From Fibrobacter sp. (GTDB lineage: Bacteria; Fibrobacterota; Fibrobacteria; Fibrobacterales; Fibrobacteraceae): DNA of 44,925 bases. The stretch is taken from contig JAEERM010000015.1 of assembly GCA_016285835.1 (NCBI GenBank), forward strand, positions 1 through 44,925. The letters are read 5' to 3'. Numbering within the stretch: the stretch's first letter is position 1; each line of letters starts with the position of its first letter. Positions 43,517-44,925 of the stretch are shown in pieces. Below the pieces are notes generated by a model. The model made no database searches. It was not told where the DNA came from and saw only the letters and a list, made by a program, of their open reading frames with translations. The translations under genes were made by a program, and so were the position numbers.

Positions 43517-43657
43517 CTGAGTTATCCTGTGTTCAGTTTTTTTGAGCAAAAAAACTTTTAGGAAATTCAGGTGCCTTTTTTGTGCAAAAGGCTTGTTTTT
43601 ATGCCGTTTTCAGGCTGTTTTTTAGGAAAGATGTTCCACACTTAGCTCAGAAGAGCC
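43025..43657 (-). mobile_element. Truncated ISL3-type insertion sequence remnant
   Basis: The segment contains the first part of an ISL3-type transposase. The sequence read from 43657 on the minus strand starts GGCTCTTCTGAGC, similar to the GGCTCTT ends of ISL3 elements, about 140 bp before the transposase start codon. The other end is lost. The 8 bases outside the end (43658-43665) would be one copy of the target duplication. Confidence 0.55.
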
Positions 43658-43744
43658 AATAAAAAACGTGGATTTCAGCTAAATTTCGCCATTTTTCTTT
43701 TTTTTCTAGCAATTGTCAAACAAAGACCGACAACCTTGGCCTTA

Positions 43745-43779
43745 CTGACTTTTTCTATAAAAAATGGTATATTTACCAT
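43745..43779 (+). promoter_or_regulatory. Promoter with perfect palindrome over the -10 box
   Basis: CTGACT (43745-43750), a 17-base spacer, and TATATT (43768-43773). The -10 lies inside ATGGTA-TATT-TACCAT (43764-43779), a perfect 6-bp inverted repeat that could be an operator. Confidence 0.5.
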
Positions 43780-43860
43780 AGAGTCCTTGGTTGGCGAATG
43801 TCGGCTCCACGCCGTGCTTTTCTTTGGAAACCTAGCCGCTGATGGGACTCCATTTTTTTT
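43780..43860 (+). ncRNA. Candidate structured small RNA
   Basis: About 80 bases, starting where the upstream promoter would initiate. GAGTCC (43781-43786) pairs with GGACTC (43845-43850), and CGGCT (43802-43806) pairs with AGCCG (43834-43838). An alternative GGCG/CGCC pairing suggests a switch or pseudoknot. CATTTTTTTT follows the outer stem, as in a terminator. It has no ORF. I compared it by eye with common riboswitch and ribozyme cores and found no match. Confidence 0.42.
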
Positions 43861-44052
43861 GCTCTAACGGATTCTTGTCCGTATAGAAAATCCCATAAAA
43901 CTAATTTATCTGAACATCAAAAACAGCAAGAAAGACTGGGCGCATTCGCTTATGTTCTGTGGAGGGTAATTTTCTAGTAATCCTTTTTGTTCAATAATTA
44001 CGAGGTCAAAACGGCTTTTTTACGCAAATTTCGCCATTTTGGGTCCTAAAAC

Positions 44053-44099
44053 CTCGTAAAATGCTCGTAATGAACTCGTAAAACTGTAAGATTTACGAG
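44053..44099. repeat. CTCGTAA heptamers at 11-bp spacing
   Basis: CTCGTAA at 44053, 44064 and 44075, exactly 11 bp apart, and an inverted copy TTACGAG at 44093. Another inverted copy is at 43998. The spacing puts the three direct copies on the same face of the helix, as in operators or iterons. Confidence 0.7.
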
Positions 44100-44131
44100 A
44101 TTTCTCAGAAAAATAATCTCATCAAGATAAA

Positions 44132-44166
44132 CCGCTACAGAAAGCCAAAAAGTTATTTCGTAGCGG
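44132..44166. repeat. Inverted repeat downstream of the regulator remnant
   Basis: CCGCTAC (44132-44138) and GTAGCGG (44160-44166) pair, and GAAA/TTTC extends the stem after a one-base bulge. It lies beyond the 3' end of the minus-strand remnant and may be a weak terminator. Confidence 0.45.
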
Positions 44167-44220
44167 ATTATATGATGGTTTTATGGCGATTCTTGATCGA
44201 AAAAAGGAAATTGGCTAATA

Positions 44221-44625
44221 TTAGCTTGCATCATCCCGTTCGTCATGCGCGGTAATGTATTTGCGGTTTGAATCATGAAACTTCGCATTTGTCGGACGCA
44301 ATAGCCCTGCACAGACCAACTTATTGACATACTGTTCCAATGTCTTCGTGTGATACTTGACGCCAACCATGTCTATTATTTCCCGTGCTGAGCGAGGCGT
44401 TTCATCGCAAAATTCCAACACCTTTTGCTGCTTAGCAGTCAGGTGTGTCCCATTTCTTTTTTCGGCAGGGTCTGACACTTTTTCGTCGGGGGCTGACACT
44501 TTTTCATCGAAGTTTGACATTTTTTCATCGAAGTTTGACACTTTTGCCTTGCGGAAAATTATCGTACGGAACTCTTCAGAAACCTCTTGACAACCGCTTC
44601 TAAAATTTATACATTTGAGCAGTAA
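44221..44625 (-). pseudogene. C-terminal remnant of an AlbA_2/Schlafen-type regulator
   Basis: The open frame from GTG at 44541 gives 106 residues, but the same frame continues upstream without ATG as 'LLLKCINFRSG' and 'SEEFRTIIFRK', like the end of the ATP-binding part of AlbA_2-type regulators, until a TAG at about 44698. Four 7-residue repeats follow ('SNFDEKM', 'SNFDEKV', 'SAPDEKV', 'SDPAEKR'), a linker known in this family, then a winged helix ('LTAKQQKVLEFCDETPRSA', 'YVNKLVCAGLLRP'). I read it as a 5'-truncated gene. A short autonomous DNA-binding protein made from GTG 44541 or ATG 44520 is possible. Confidence 0.6.
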
Positions 44626-44754
44626 TTTCTGCTTTTTTTCGCCTGTAAGCAGATGGAGTTGATATGAAAAAAGAATTGATACGTTGGAAAGTCTCCCCTA
44701 TTGCGGGTTTTTGTCATTTGGTGTATATTCAGGCTATGACCAGGTTTTGCGATA

Positions 44755-44783
44755 TTGACTTTCTCAAGGAATTTATATATATT
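44755..44783 (+). promoter_or_regulatory. Strong-looking promoter reading into the 35-bp repeats
   Basis: TTGACT (44755-44760), a 17-base spacer, and TATATT (44778-44783). Transcription would start near 44790 and run through the 35-bp repeats to the right edge of the window. Confidence 0.55.
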
Positions 44784-44809
44784 AACTATTGTCGAGATAT
44801 CGGCAACAA

Positions 44810-44914
44810 GTGCGTGGTCCTGCCTCAGTGGACAGAAACAAAAGGCGAGTGGTCCTACCTTAGTGGACAGACTCAAAAGGTGCGAGGTCCTGCCTTAGTG
44901 GACAATTTTAAAAG
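44810..44914. repeat. Three 35-bp imperfect direct repeats
   Basis: Units begin at 44810, 44845 and 44880. The shared core is GGTCCTnCCTnAGTGGACA, which contains the inverted pair GTCC/GGAC. There are no spacers, so this is not a CRISPR array. Multiple end repeats of this kind occur in IS21-type elements; the array may be the left end of such an element that continues beyond the window. Confidence 0.8.
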
Positions 44915-44925
44915 GTTACAATCCC

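Larger units (their letters stand above)
43658..44220. other. Non-coding region with RNA candidate, phased heptamers and hairpin
   Basis: About 560 bases without a protein gene. It contains a promoter with palindrome and a candidate RNA (43745-43860), helically phased CTCGTAA repeats (44053-44099), a hairpin (44132-44166), and two copies of AAATTTCGCCATTTT (about 43680 and about 44027). Between 43861 and 43997 I see nothing I can name. Confidence 0.5.

Noticed and set aside
43780..43860. A hammerhead ribozyme, 6S RNA, SRP RNA or a known riboswitch
   Set aside because: CTGATG is present, but the CUGANGA...GAAA core is not, and the length and conserved cores of the other classes do not fit.
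44607..44876. An 89-codon minus-strand frame through the 35-bp repeats
   Set aside because: It simply reads the repeats and the remnant in another frame; no ribosome-binding site or family pattern.
44810..44914. CRISPR array
   Set aside because: The 35-bp units follow one another without spacers and differ in many positions; no cas gene is present.

Overview
The window looks like a piece of a Fibrobacter chromosome (phylum Fibrobacterota). Several lines of sequence evidence point the same way. There is a FISUMP-domain lipoprotein, two proteins of the TIGR02147 family (both families were named from Fibrobacter succinogenes), a secreted GH30-CBM6 glucuronoxylanase, many small lipoproteins, and C-terminal domains like those used for type IX-type sorting. 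Coding density is high, genes overlap often, and both strands are used. I see no tRNA, rRNA or CRISPR array.

Layout. 1-9.7 kb (+): the 3' end of a hisG-like gene, an intergenic repeat block, then a tight run of housekeeping genes: EAL-HDOD protein, recR, engB, mlaE, mlaF, pyrC, plsC-like acyltransferase, rnr, RgpF-like glycan protein. 9.8-16.2 kb (-): a small lipoprotein, the GH30 xylanase, a TIGR02147-lipoprotein gene pair and a triple-FKBP isomerase. 16.3-19.05 kb (+): an unknown membrane-anchored protein overlapping a PorV-like barrel that carries a beta-propeller. 19.05-19.5 kb: a dense block of seven-base tandem repeats and palindromes. 19.5-25.9 kb: rsmG, an unknown secreted protein, a small membrane protein, queH, a second TIGR02147-lipoprotein pair and an exported SagB-like nitroreductase. 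26.2-37 kb: an atypical subtilase, YgiQ, a GLUG-repeat surface protein, prmA, a Fic protein with a ruined active site, a degenerate GGDEF membrane protein and a LysR regulator. 37-39.4 kb (+): DivIVA-like protein, YggU, sensor GGDEF protein. 39.5-42.9 kb (-): three lipoproteins, the last with FISUMP and six cysteine-paired repeats. 43-44.9 kb: a scar region with a truncated ISL3-type transposase, a candidate structured RNA, helically phased heptamers, the C-terminal remnant of an AlbA_2-type regulator, and three 35-bp repeats behind a strong-looking promoter.

How the parts fit. The first 10 kb handles DNA repair, ribosome assembly, lipid transport and synthesis, pyrimidine synthesis and RNA decay. 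The rest is mostly cell-envelope and secreted material, as expected of a fibre-degrading gut bacterium. The items most worth following are the two TIGR02147-lipoprotein pairs, the dispersed heptanucleotide repeat family, the barrel-propeller fusion, the Fic pseudoenzyme with a perfect palindrome over its start codon, and the small-RNA/repeat cluster after 43 kb. All family names come from reading the protein sequences; no database search was run.
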